From Phycisphaerales bacterium (GTDB taxonomy: Bacteria; Planctomycetota; Phycisphaerae; Phycisphaerales; UBA1924): a DNA stretch of 64,000 nucleotides. The notes beneath the pieces were generated by a model. It was not told the origin of the DNA and did not search any database. It saw nothing but the letters and a program-made list of their open reading frames with translations. Positions 43,713-51,274 of this stretch are shown here, piece after piece; the first letter of the stretch is position 1, and each line of letters starts with the position of its first letter. The stretch covers positions 868,001 to 932,000 of the forward strand of contig JADJMV010000001.1 in assembly GCA_016709445.1 (NCBI GenBank). The letters run 5' to 3'. A program made the position numbers and the translations under genes.

Positions 43713-45050
43713 CTATCGCCCCCGCCTGGCGTTCTGCTCCGCGGCCGACACGATGAGCGATTGGACCCGATCCTGCAGGCGCTGCAGCTCCGTCTGTACG
43801 TCGGCCCCCATCCAGATGGCGTCGAACGCGCTCCCGGACATGTCGGAGAACTGCTTCTCGACCCGGGTCTGGGGCAGCACCTTCACGTCCGGGCTCTTGG
43901 CGATGGCGTCGAAGACCTCCACGTAGGGGTTGCCGTGGCCGGCGAAGAAGCCCGGGCTGGTCTCCCGCATCGGGCTCGGCTTGCAGTGGGCCCGGGCCAG
44001 GGCCTCCTGCACCTCCTGGGTCTGCATGTACTTAAAGAAGGTCCACGCTTCCTCCGGGTGCGGGCATCCCCTGGGGATCGCGAGCACATCGGCCTCGAGC
44101 AGGCCGGGCAGGATGCCGCTGGTGACCAGTTCGTCGGCGACCGGGAAGGGCGTGACCAGGTAGTCGAGCGTGGGGTTGAAGGTGTTGATGAAGTTGGCCA
44201 TCCAGGGCCCCTGGAGGATCATCGACGCGCTCCCGCTGATGAAGGGGTCCTGAGCAGAGTGATTGCTGCGGCTGAACCGCTTGGCAAAGGTCGTGCTCGC
44301 CTCCGGGCCGTACCGCCGCGCCGTCGCCTGCACCCACTCGTACGCCTGGATGCAGGGCGGGCTGGCGATGGTGCACGTGTCGGTCGCCAAGTCGTACACA
44401 TCGGCGCCGAAGAAGATGGGCCAGACCGTCGGCCACCACCCGGGCATGTTGGGCAAGAATCCGGCCTGTGAGATGCGACCCCGGTCGTCGGTCTGCGTCA
44501 GCGCCTCGGCCAGCTCGTCGAGGCGGCTGATCCCCTCGGGCAGGGCGTCCGGATCGTGGCCACCATCTCGGAGATGGGCCCGGTTGGCATAGAGCGCGAG
44601 CGTGTAGCAGGTATTGACGCCCACCCGTTGGCGCCCCTTGTGAAAGAGCAGCCGCCGGACCGCCGGGGCGTAGGTGTCGGGGTCGAGGGGCGGCGTGCCG
44701 TCGCGGACGCCGTCGAATTCGTCCATGGCCATGACGGCGTTGGCCTCGGCGTAGATCGGGACGTTGTAGGTGAAGAGGCCCACCAGGTCGGGCGGGTCGC
44801 CCCCACCGATCGCCACCATGGCCTTGCTCGTGATGTCGGCCACCGGCAGGCGGTGCACCCAGATGCGGTCCTGGGTCTGGTTGAACCGATCGACCACGGC
44901 CTGGATGGCCTCACCCTCGCGGTTGGTCCATTTTTCCCAGTAGGTCAGCTCGATCCGGCCCTTGGGAACACGGGTGCGGGGCCGGGTCGGGAGCACCGCC
45001 CACGCGGCAGCACCGGCGGCGAGCGTGCCAAGGGCAACGCGTCGGGTCAT
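43713..45050 (-). CDS. Extracellular solute-binding protein (carbohydrate ABC transporter type)
   Basis: The product (445 residues) starts with a twin-Arg containing export signal (MTRRVALGTLAAGAAAWAVLP). The mature part matches family-1 sugar-binding proteins: IELTYWEKWTNREGEAIQ, VDRFNQTQ, GDPPDLVGLFTYNVP, GPWMANFINTF and AWTFFKYMQTQEVQEALA. It would capture a sugar or oligosaccharide outside the membrane. No permease or ATPase gene is in the window, so it is an orphan here. ATG 45050 is chosen by the signal peptide; no clear Shine-Dalgarno sequence. It is divergent from the isomerase-like gene at 45206. Confidence 0.85.
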   Translation of the reverse strand: MTRRVALGTLAAGAAAWAVLPTRPRTRVPKGRIELTYWEKWTNREGEAIQAVVDRFNQTQDRIWVHRLPVADITSKAMVAIGGGDPPDLVGLFTYNVPIYAEANAVMAMDEFDGVRDGTPPLDPDTYAPAVRRLLFHKGRQRVGVNTCYTLALYANRAHLRDGGHDPDALPEGISRLDELAEALTQTDDRGRISQAGFLPNMPGWWPTVWPIFFGADVYDLATDTCTIASPPCIQAYEWVQATARRYGPEASTTFAKRFSRSNHSAQDPFISGSASMILQGPWMANFINTFNPTLDYLVTPFPVADELVTSGILPGLLEADVLAIPRGCPHPEEAWTFFKYMQTQEVQEALARAHCKPSPMRETSPGFFAGHGNPYVEVFDAIAKSPDVKVLPQTRVEKQFSDMSGSAFDAIWMGADVQTELQRLQDRVQSLIVSAAEQNARRGR

Positions 45051-45205
45051 CGAGAGGGCATGGGATTCGGTCTGGGCCACGGGCGTACTTCGAATATACT
45101 GGGCCGTGCCCCGGTCGTGGAACGATGGGGCTTGGCTCGAGACAGCGTGACGGATCCGGACCGGGCATGTCGCTCGTGTTTCGGCGGCGCGACCGGGAGG
45201 CGAAC

Positions 45206-46084
45206 ATGAGCGGTATGGATCGACGCACGGCACTGGGCGCGATGGCGGTGGGGGCCGGGGCGATCACCGGCGGGGCCCGGGCGGCGTTGGGCGCCCAGCC
45301 CAAGGCCACCGAGATCCACGCCCACCGCGGGCCCCTCAAGCAGTCGATCTGCCGCTGGTGCTACGGCGGCATGGACATGAAGACCCTGTGCGAGAACGCG
45401 GTGGACCTGGGGTACAAGAGCATCGAGATCCTCACCGAGCCCGACTGGGCGATCGTCCGCGAGCACGGCCTCGACTGCGCCGTGGCGATGGGCCCCGTCT
45501 CGATCGGCGGCGGCATCAACCTGCCCGAGAGCCACGACAAGTTCGTGAGCGACTGCGAGGCCCTATTCCCCAAGGCCCGCGACGCCGGCATCCCCAACGT
45601 CATCATCTTCAGCGGCAACCGTCACGACGGGCTGACCGAGGAGCAGGGCCGGGCCAACTGCGCCCAGGCGCTCGAGCGCGTGGTGCCCATCGCGGAAAAG
45701 ACCGGCGTCCGGATCATCATGGAACTGCTCAATAGCAAGGTCGATCACGGGGGCTACATGTGCGACAAGACCCCCTGGGGGGTCGAACTCGTCAAGAGCG
45801 TCAATTCTGACAGCTTCAAGCTCCTCTACGACATCTACCACATGCAGATCATGGAGGGCGACGTGATCCGCACGATCCGCGACAACCACCAGCACATCGC
45901 CCACTACCACACCGGCGGCGTGCCCGGGCGGCGCGAGATCGACGAGACCCAGGAGCTCTACTACCCCGCGATCATCAAGGCGATCCTCGAGACCGGGTAC
46001 ACCGGCTTCCTCGGACAGGAGTTCATCCCCAGCCGCGACCCCGTGGCCAGTCTGAAGCAGGCGCACGCGATCTGCAATGTCTGA
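45206..46084 (+). CDS. Exported sugar isomerase-like TIM-barrel protein (hydroxypyruvate isomerase-like)
   Basis: The product (292 residues) opens with a Tat-like signal (DRRTALGAMAVGAGAITGG). The rest is an AP-endonuclease-2-type TIM barrel: ICRWCYGGMDMKTLCENAVDLGYKSIE, IIMELLNSKVDHGGYMCD, LLYDIYHMQIMEGDVIRTI, HIAHYHTGGVPGRREID and GQEFIPSRDP. This pattern is that of hydroxypyruvate isomerase (Hyi) relatives, with metal ligands Glu, Asp, His and Glu. An exported Hyi-like protein probably acts on a sugar outside the cytoplasm. GGGAGG lies 6 nt before the ATG. It shares a 155-bp divergent promoter region with the sugar-binding protein. Confidence 0.85.
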   Translation: MSGMDRRTALGAMAVGAGAITGGARAALGAQPKATEIHAHRGPLKQSICRWCYGGMDMKTLCENAVDLGYKSIEILTEPDWAIVREHGLDCAVAMGPVSIGGGINLPESHDKFVSDCEALFPKARDAGIPNVIIFSGNRHDGLTEEQGRANCAQALERVVPIAEKTGVRIIMELLNSKVDHGGYMCDKTPWGVELVKSVNSDSFKLLYDIYHMQIMEGDVIRTIRDNHQHIAHYHTGGVPGRREIDETQELYYPAIIKAILETGYTGFLGQEFIPSRDPVASLKQAHAICNV

Positions 46085-46115
46085 CGACGGAGGCTGGCAG
46101 GCGGGCGACGTCCGT

Positions 46116-46121
46116 TATGCT
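46116..46121 (+). promoter_or_regulatory. Candidate -10 element (TATGCT), near-leaderless geometry
   Basis: TATGCT lies 7 nt (GCCCGCG) before the ATG at 46129, which argues against the ATG that overlaps this hexamer at 46117. Confidence 0.45.
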
Positions 46122-46128
46122 GCCCGCG

Positions 46129-46731
46129 ATGCAGCCTGAGGTCACGAGAATCCTCTCGGCCATCGACCGGGGCGACGCGGGCGCGGCCGAGGCCCTGCTG
46201 CCGCTCGTGTACGGCGAGCTTCGCAAGCTCGCCGACGCCCGCCTTGCGCACGAGCGGCCCGGGCACACGCTCCAGGCGACCGCCCTGGTGCACGAGGCCT
46301 ATCTGAGGCTCATCGGTCCGGACGCCGGTGGCGGCGCGGGCTGGGATCATCGGGGCCACTTCTTCGCGGCTGCGGCCGAGGCGATGCGCCGCATCCTGAT
46401 CGACCGGGCCAGGGCCCGGGGGACGCTCAAGCGGGGCGGCGGCGCCCGGCGCATCCGCCTCGATCCGGGGATGCTGACGCTCGACGCCCCGCCGCCCGAG
46501 CTGCTCGATCTCGACGACGCCCTGGGCCGGCTGGCCGCCGAGGACCCACGCAAGGCCCACCTGGTCAAGCTCCGGTTCTTCGCCGGTCTGACCCTAGATC
46601 AGGCCTCGGCGGCCATGGGGGTCTCTCCCGCAACGGCCGACCGGGACTGGGCCTACGCCCGGGCCTGGCTGTACCAGGCGCTGGCCGACCGACAAGAAAG
46701 CCCTGGAGGGTCTGAGGCTCGCGGCGGGTAG
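46129..46731 (+). CDS. ECF-type RNA polymerase sigma factor (planctomycete Sigma70_ECF family)
   Basis: The product (200 residues from ATG 46129) has region 2 (LLPLVYGELRKLADARL, LVHEAYLRLIG, FFAAAAEAMRRILIDRARA) and region 4 (HLVKLRFFAGLTLDQASAAMGVSPATADRDWAYARAWLYQAL). This is the PF07638-like ECF group, abundant in Planctomycetota and usually encoded beside Ser/Thr kinases. The next gene, 45 bp on, is exactly such a kinase, which likely controls the sigma factor by phosphorylation in place of an anti-sigma factor. Target promoters are unknown; the secreted dockerin genes downstream are candidates. Confidence 0.92.
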   Translation: MQPEVTRILSAIDRGDAGAAEALLPLVYGELRKLADARLAHERPGHTLQATALVHEAYLRLIGPDAGGGAGWDHRGHFFAAAAEAMRRILIDRARARGTLKRGGGARRIRLDPGMLTLDAPPPELLDLDDALGRLAAEDPRKAHLVKLRFFAGLTLDQASAAMGVSPATADRDWAYARAWLYQALADRQESPGGSEARGG

Positions 46732-46776
46732 ATTCCGCATTGCCGGTGAGAACCCAACCTCAGCCCGGGGGCGCCC

Positions 46777-49641
46777 ATGCCGTCGCAACAACGAGCGGAC
46801 CAGATCTTCTACGAGGCCCGTCAGATGCCCGACGCGGAGCGGGCCGCCTACCTCGACGGCGCCTGCGGCGTCGACCTGTCCCTGCGGAGCAAGGTCGAGG
46901 CCCTGCTCGCGGCCGACGCGGCGGCGGGGAGCTTCCTGGCGACGGCCGGGCTCGGCGACCCGACGGTGGCGCTGACGCCCTCGGGCGAGCAGCCGGGGCA
47001 GACCATCGGGCGCTACAAGCTGCTGGAAAGGATCGGCGAGGGCGGGTTCGGGAGCGTCTGGGCGGCCGAGCAGCGGGAGCCGGTGCGGCGTCGGGTGGCG
47101 TTGAAGATCATCAAGCTGGGGATGGACACCAAGCAGGTGATCGCGCGGTTCGAGGCCGAGCGTCAGGCGCTGGCGATGATGGACCACCCCAACATCGCCA
47201 AGGTGCTGGACGCGGGCAGCACGGAGGCCGGCCGTCCCTACTTCGTGATGGAGCTGGTCAAGGGCGTGCCGATCACGGAGTACTGCGACAAAGAGATGCT
47301 GGACACGCGGGGCAGGCTGGACCTCTTCATGAAGGTCTGCCACGCCATCCAGCACGCGCACCAGAAGGGGATCATCCACCGGGACATCAAGCCGAGCAAC
47401 GTGCTGGTGACGCTGCACGACGGGGTGCCGGTGCCCAAGGTGATCGACTTCGGGATCGCGAAGGCGACCAACCAGGAGCTGACAGAGAAGACGATCTTTA
47501 CCCAGCACCGGCAGATGATCGGGACGCCGGCGTACATGAGCCCGGAGCAGGCGGAGATGTCGGGGCTGGACATCGATACGCGGAGCGACATCTACAGCCT
47601 GGGCGTGCTGCTGTATGAGCTGCTGACCGGGACGACGCCCTTCGATGGCAAGAGCCTGATGGAGGCGGGCTTCGCGGAGATGATGCGGATCATCCGTGAG
47701 GAGACGCCGCACAAGCCGAGCACGCGGTTGTCAAGTCTTGGCGACACCGGCACGCGCACGGCGGAGCAGCGCCGGGTGGATCTGCAGAGGCTGGGCACGC
47801 TGCTCAAGGGGGATCTTGACTGGATCGTGATGAAGTGCCTGGAGAAGGACCGGACGCGGCGGTACGAGACCGCCAACGGCCTCGCGGCCGACATCCAGCG
47901 GCACCTGAGCGACGAGCCGGTGACGGCCGGACCGCCGAGCACGAGCTACCGCCTGCGGAAGTTCGTCAAGCGCAACCGGGGCCGGGTGATCGCCGCCGGC
48001 GTCATCGCCGCCGCGCTGGTGCTGGGCGTGGTCGGGACGAGCACGGGCATGGCGTGGGCCCTGCGCGAGAAGGGTCGGGCCGACACCGAGGCAAATCGCG
48101 CGACGGCCGCCGCGACCGAGGCGCATGACAACGAGCTGAAGGCGAGGGACGAAGCCGAGCGCGCCGAACGCGAGCTGACACGGGCCAACGAGATCAAGGG
48201 CCTGATCAAGGACATGCTCACGAGCGTGACGCCGGAGGAGGCCAAGGGCCAGGACACGACACTGCTCAAGAAGATCCTCGACGACGCCTCGCAGCGCCTG
48301 GACAAGGACGAGATCAAAGACGAGTTGGTCGCGGCGGAGCTGCACCATGTGGTGGGCAATGTGTACTTGTCGTTGGGGTTGTACCCACAGGCCGAGACCC
48401 ACCTGACCAAGGCGGTGGAGATCCGTACGCGTCGGCTGGGCGAAGAGCATTCCAGCACACTGGACTCGACGAGCAGGCTGGCGTGGCTGTACACGCAAGA
48501 GTACCGGTACGCCGAGGCCGAGCTCTTGTTCAAGAAGGTGTTGGAGGACCGCATGTCCGTGCTGGGCCCTGAGCACCCGGACACGCTGGCATCCATGTGC
48601 AACCTGGCGACTGTGTACTTGATGCAGGACAGGTACGCCGAGGCAGAGCCGCTCTACGAGAAGGTGCTTGAGATCGACAAGCGCGTGCTGGGTGACGAGG
48701 ACCCGACCACGCTCGCGACCATGGGCGGCCTGGCGGCCCTGTATCAGAATCAGGGCCAGTACGCTGAGGCTGAGGCGTTGCACAAGAATGTGCTGGAGAT
48801 CGACAATCGCGTGCTGGGCCCCGAGCACCCGGACACGCTGCGGGCCAACTACGACCTGGCGGAGCTTTACGCGTACCAGGGGCGGTACGCCGAGGCAGAG
48901 TCGCTCCTAGAGAAGGTGCTGGAGATCGAGACGCGTGTGCTCGGCGCCGAGCACCCGCACACGCTGCGGGCCATGGCGAACTTGGCGAACGTGTACGCAC
49001 TCCACGGCCGGCACGCCGAAGCCGCACTGCTGTACAAGAAGGTGCTTGAGATCGACAAGCGCGTGCTGGGCGCCGAGCACCCGGAGACGCTGGCCACGAT
49101 GACGAACCTCGGCCTGGTCCACAACGAGATGGGGCGCTACGAGGACGCCGCGAAGGAGTTCGAGGTCTGCCTGCCGGTGATGCGTCGTGTGCTGGGGACA
49201 GAGCATCAATGGACGCAGAACGCGATGAAGGGGCTGGCCGACGCCTGCATGCACCTGGATCGGCGCGCGGAGGCCGTGGCGCTGTACAGCGAACTTCGTG
49301 AGCCTCGGTTCGCCGCGGCCGACAAGCCCGACGCGTCTGCGAGCACGCTGAACCGCGTTGCGTGGGACCTGCTGACCAACGACCTCGAAGAGCTGCGCGA
49401 CCCGGCCAAGGCGCTCGGCTACGCCCGGCGTGCCTGCGCCGCCGAGGCGGCCGCGAAGGGCGCCAACCTCTGGGCCTACCTCGACACCCTTGCCTTGGCC
49501 CAGCACTTGACCGGCGACAACGCCGGGGCCGTTGAGACGCAGAAGCGAGCCATCGCCCTCATGCCCGCCGACTCCGCCGACCCCGACATGCCCAAACACC
49601 TCGCCGAGTACGAGGCCGCCCTGGCCGAGAGCGGCGGCTGA
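46777..49641 (+). CDS. Receptor-like Ser/Thr protein kinase with kinesin-light-chain-type TPR domain
   Basis: The product (954 residues) has an N-terminal helical region, then a PknB-type kinase (glycine loop GEGGFGSV at 87-94; K110; HRDIKPSN with D203; DFG at 224-226; GTPAYMSPEQ). One transmembrane helix (about 404-420) follows, then a coiled-coil (NELKARDEAERAERELTRA) and about eight 42-residue TPRs of the kinesin-light-chain type (AEALHKNVLEIDNRVLG-EHPDTL pattern) to about residue 830. The TPRs would be outside the cytoplasm and sense a ligand or partner. It follows an ECF sigma gene and precedes a run of secreted dockerin genes, so it may connect surface state to their expression. Confidence 0.93.
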   Translation: MPSQQRADQIFYEARQMPDAERAAYLDGACGVDLSLRSKVEALLAADAAAGSFLATAGLGDPTVALTPSGEQPGQTIGRYKLLERIGEGGFGSVWAAEQREPVRRRVALKIIKLGMDTKQVIARFEAERQALAMMDHPNIAKVLDAGSTEAGRPYFVMELVKGVPITEYCDKEMLDTRGRLDLFMKVCHAIQHAHQKGIIHRDIKPSNVLVTLHDGVPVPKVIDFGIAKATNQELTEKTIFTQHRQMIGTPAYMSPEQAEMSGLDIDTRSDIYSLGVLLYELLTGTTPFDGKSLMEAGFAEMMRIIREETPHKPSTRLSSLGDTGTRTAEQRRVDLQRLGTLLKGDLDWIVMKCLEKDRTRRYETANGLAADIQRHLSDEPVTAGPPSTSYRLRKFVKRNRGRVIAAGVIAAALVLGVVGTSTGMAWALREKGRADTEANRATAAATEAHDNELKARDEAERAERELTRANEIKGLIKDMLTSVTPEEAKGQDTTLLKKILDDASQRLDKDEIKDELVAAELHHVVGNVYLSLGLYPQAETHLTKAVEIRTRRLGEEHSSTLDSTSRLAWLYTQEYRYAEAELLFKKVLEDRMSVLGPEHPDTLASMCNLATVYLMQDRYAEAEPLYEKVLEIDKRVLGDEDPTTLATMGGLAALYQNQGQYAEAEALHKNVLEIDNRVLGPEHPDTLRANYDLAELYAYQGRYAEAESLLEKVLEIETRVLGAEHPHTLRAMANLANVYALHGRHAEAALLYKKVLEIDKRVLGAEHPETLATMTNLGLVHNEMGRYEDAAKEFEVCLPVMRRVLGTEHQWTQNAMKGLADACMHLDRRAEAVALYSELREPRFAAADKPDASASTLNRVAWDLLTNDLEELRDPAKALGYARRACAAEAAAKGANLWAYLDTLALAQHLTGDNAGAVETQKRAIALMPADSADPDMPKHLAEYEAALAESGG
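48370..49230 (+). repeat. 126-bp in-frame tandem repeats (TPR coding)
   Basis: About seven units of 126 bp share the phrase GAGATCGACAAGCGCGTGCT and surrounding bases. They encode 42-residue TPRs. DNA-level similarity is high enough to suggest recent expansion, or exchange between units. Confidence 0.75.
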
Positions 49642-49725
49642 CCCGGGCCCGCACGGGCTTGGAGACGCGGCCGCGGCGCGGTACGCTATCGCTCGGCAAG
49701 CAACCCGCCGACAGGAGAGAGACCC

Positions 49726-51117
49726 ATGCCGCGCCATCACCTCGCCCTCGTTCTCGGACTGTTTGCCATCACCGGCGCCGCGGCCTCGGCCCAGACCTGG
49801 TCCAACTCCGGCGGCAACGCCGGGCGCAATGGTCTGACCGGCGAGCTCGGCCCCGACGCCCCCGACCTCCTGTGGTCAGGGGGCAGGCCCTCGCTCATCG
49901 CCTGGCAGCCGGTGATCGATGGGGCGACCGTGTACGCGGTGCGTCAGACCGGATTTCCTCCGGAGCCGAACTCCGACAAGTCGCCGGTGGTGGCGATGGA
50001 CATCGATACGGGGGCCGAGATCTGGATCCGGAACATCCCCTTCGAGGCAGGCGACTGGACGACGTGGGTCGCCGGGGCGAAGGACGGGCTGGTATTTGCC
50101 TGCCGCGGCGGGAACGGCTCGACCTCGTTTGCGCGCGTCTACGCCCTCGACGGCGCCACGGGGCAGACGGTGTGGATCAGCGAGGACGACGTGAGCGCGG
50201 GGGCGTACGACGGGGTGGTGTTCGCGCCAGACGGCGACCTGATCGTCGGGGATTTCAGGAAGGTCACCAGGATCGACTTCGATACGGGGAGCACGGTCTG
50301 GAGCGTCGACCGGGTGTGTTCGGTGAGCAGCAGCTGCGGCGCCGCACGCTCCGATTCGGCGATCTACATCGCCGACGCGGTCAGCGGGGGCCACGTCATC
50401 AAGCGGCTCAACATGGCCACCGGTGCGATGGAATATCAGAGCCCCGTCATGGCGGGCTTCACCCTCCAGAACACGCCCATGGTCGGGCCCGACGGGACCA
50501 TTTTCCTCAGCCGCACCCAGAACAACCCGAGCGTCGACTACTTCTTCGCCTTCGCGGATTCGGGCAGCGCAATCACCGAACGCTGGAACACCGCCGCCGG
50601 CTGGACCACCACGAGTGAATTCTGCGTCGGTCCGGACGGCAGCGTCTACATGATCGGCCCGGACTCAACCATCCAGCGGCGGGACGGCGCGACCGGGGTC
50701 CTCCTCGACGAGTCGGGCTCGGTCGACGCCGACTTCCTGAACCCCCGCATGGCGTCGGACCGGGACGGGCGGGTCTTCTTCTCCAACGGCTCATTCAGCG
50801 ACGGGCGGTTCTACTCGTTCGACGCCGACCTCAACCCCAGGTGGGATGTACCCGTCACCAACGTCAACATCGGGGCCCCGGCGATCGGGCGCGACGGCAC
50901 ACTCGTCGTCTGCGGCGTCGGCAACGACGTCCGGGCCTACCGGACCCCGCGGTGCCGGGCCGACTTCAACGGCGACGGAGCCGTGAACACGCAGGACGTG
51001 CTGGCGTTTCTGAATGCGTGGGTCGCCGGAGAGGCCTCGGCCGACATCAACGGCGACGGTGTGGTGAATACCCAGGACGTCATCGCCTTCCTCAATCTCT
51101 GGACGGCGGGCTGCTAG
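49726..51117 (+). CDS. Secreted PQQ-like beta-propeller protein with GC-type dockerin
   Basis: The product (463 residues) has a signal peptide (1-22, ending ASAQ). The body is a PQQ-enzyme-like propeller: repeated VYALDGATGQTVW, VTRIDFDTGSTVWS, IKRLNMATGAM and IQRRDGATGVLL blades, as in BamB-like and quinoprotein-type propellers. No PQQ-dehydrogenase active-site residues are evident, so a binding or scaffold role is more likely. The tail is a GC dockerin (DFNGDGAVNTQDVLAFLNAW, then DINGDGVVNTQDVIAFLNLW, ending AGC). ACAGGAG precedes the ATG, and TACGCT about 40 bp upstream may be the -10. Confidence 0.87.
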   Translation: MPRHHLALVLGLFAITGAAASAQTWSNSGGNAGRNGLTGELGPDAPDLLWSGGRPSLIAWQPVIDGATVYAVRQTGFPPEPNSDKSPVVAMDIDTGAEIWIRNIPFEAGDWTTWVAGAKDGLVFACRGGNGSTSFARVYALDGATGQTVWISEDDVSAGAYDGVVFAPDGDLIVGDFRKVTRIDFDTGSTVWSVDRVCSVSSSCGAARSDSAIYIADAVSGGHVIKRLNMATGAMEYQSPVMAGFTLQNTPMVGPDGTIFLSRTQNNPSVDYFFAFADSGSAITERWNTAAGWTTTSEFCVGPDGSVYMIGPDSTIQRRDGATGVLLDESGSVDADFLNPRMASDRDGRVFFSNGSFSDGRFYSFDADLNPRWDVPVTNVNIGAPAIGRDGTLVVCGVGNDVRAYRTPRCRADFNGDGAVNTQDVLAFLNAWVAGEASADINGDGVVNTQDVIAFLNLWTAGC

Positions 51118-51274
51118 GACGTCCCCCGGCCCGGATTCCCACTGGTTCTCGGTCGTTGCAGCGCGGATTCGAATTCCGATCGGTTTCGTGTGCTGGCGCG
51201 TGCTGCTAGCCTCTAGCCAGCGCGGCACGGAGATGACGGGTCGCGACGCAGCCAAGACGACCGCGAGGAGAAGC

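Noticed and set aside
46117..46731. Start of the sigma factor at ATG 46117
   Set aside because: That ATG lies inside the likely -10 TATGCT; ATG 46129 gives the spacing seen at other genes. The difference is only four residues.
48370..49230. CRISPR-like regular repeats
   Set aside because: The repeats are 126 bp, in frame and encode TPRs; there are no spacers.
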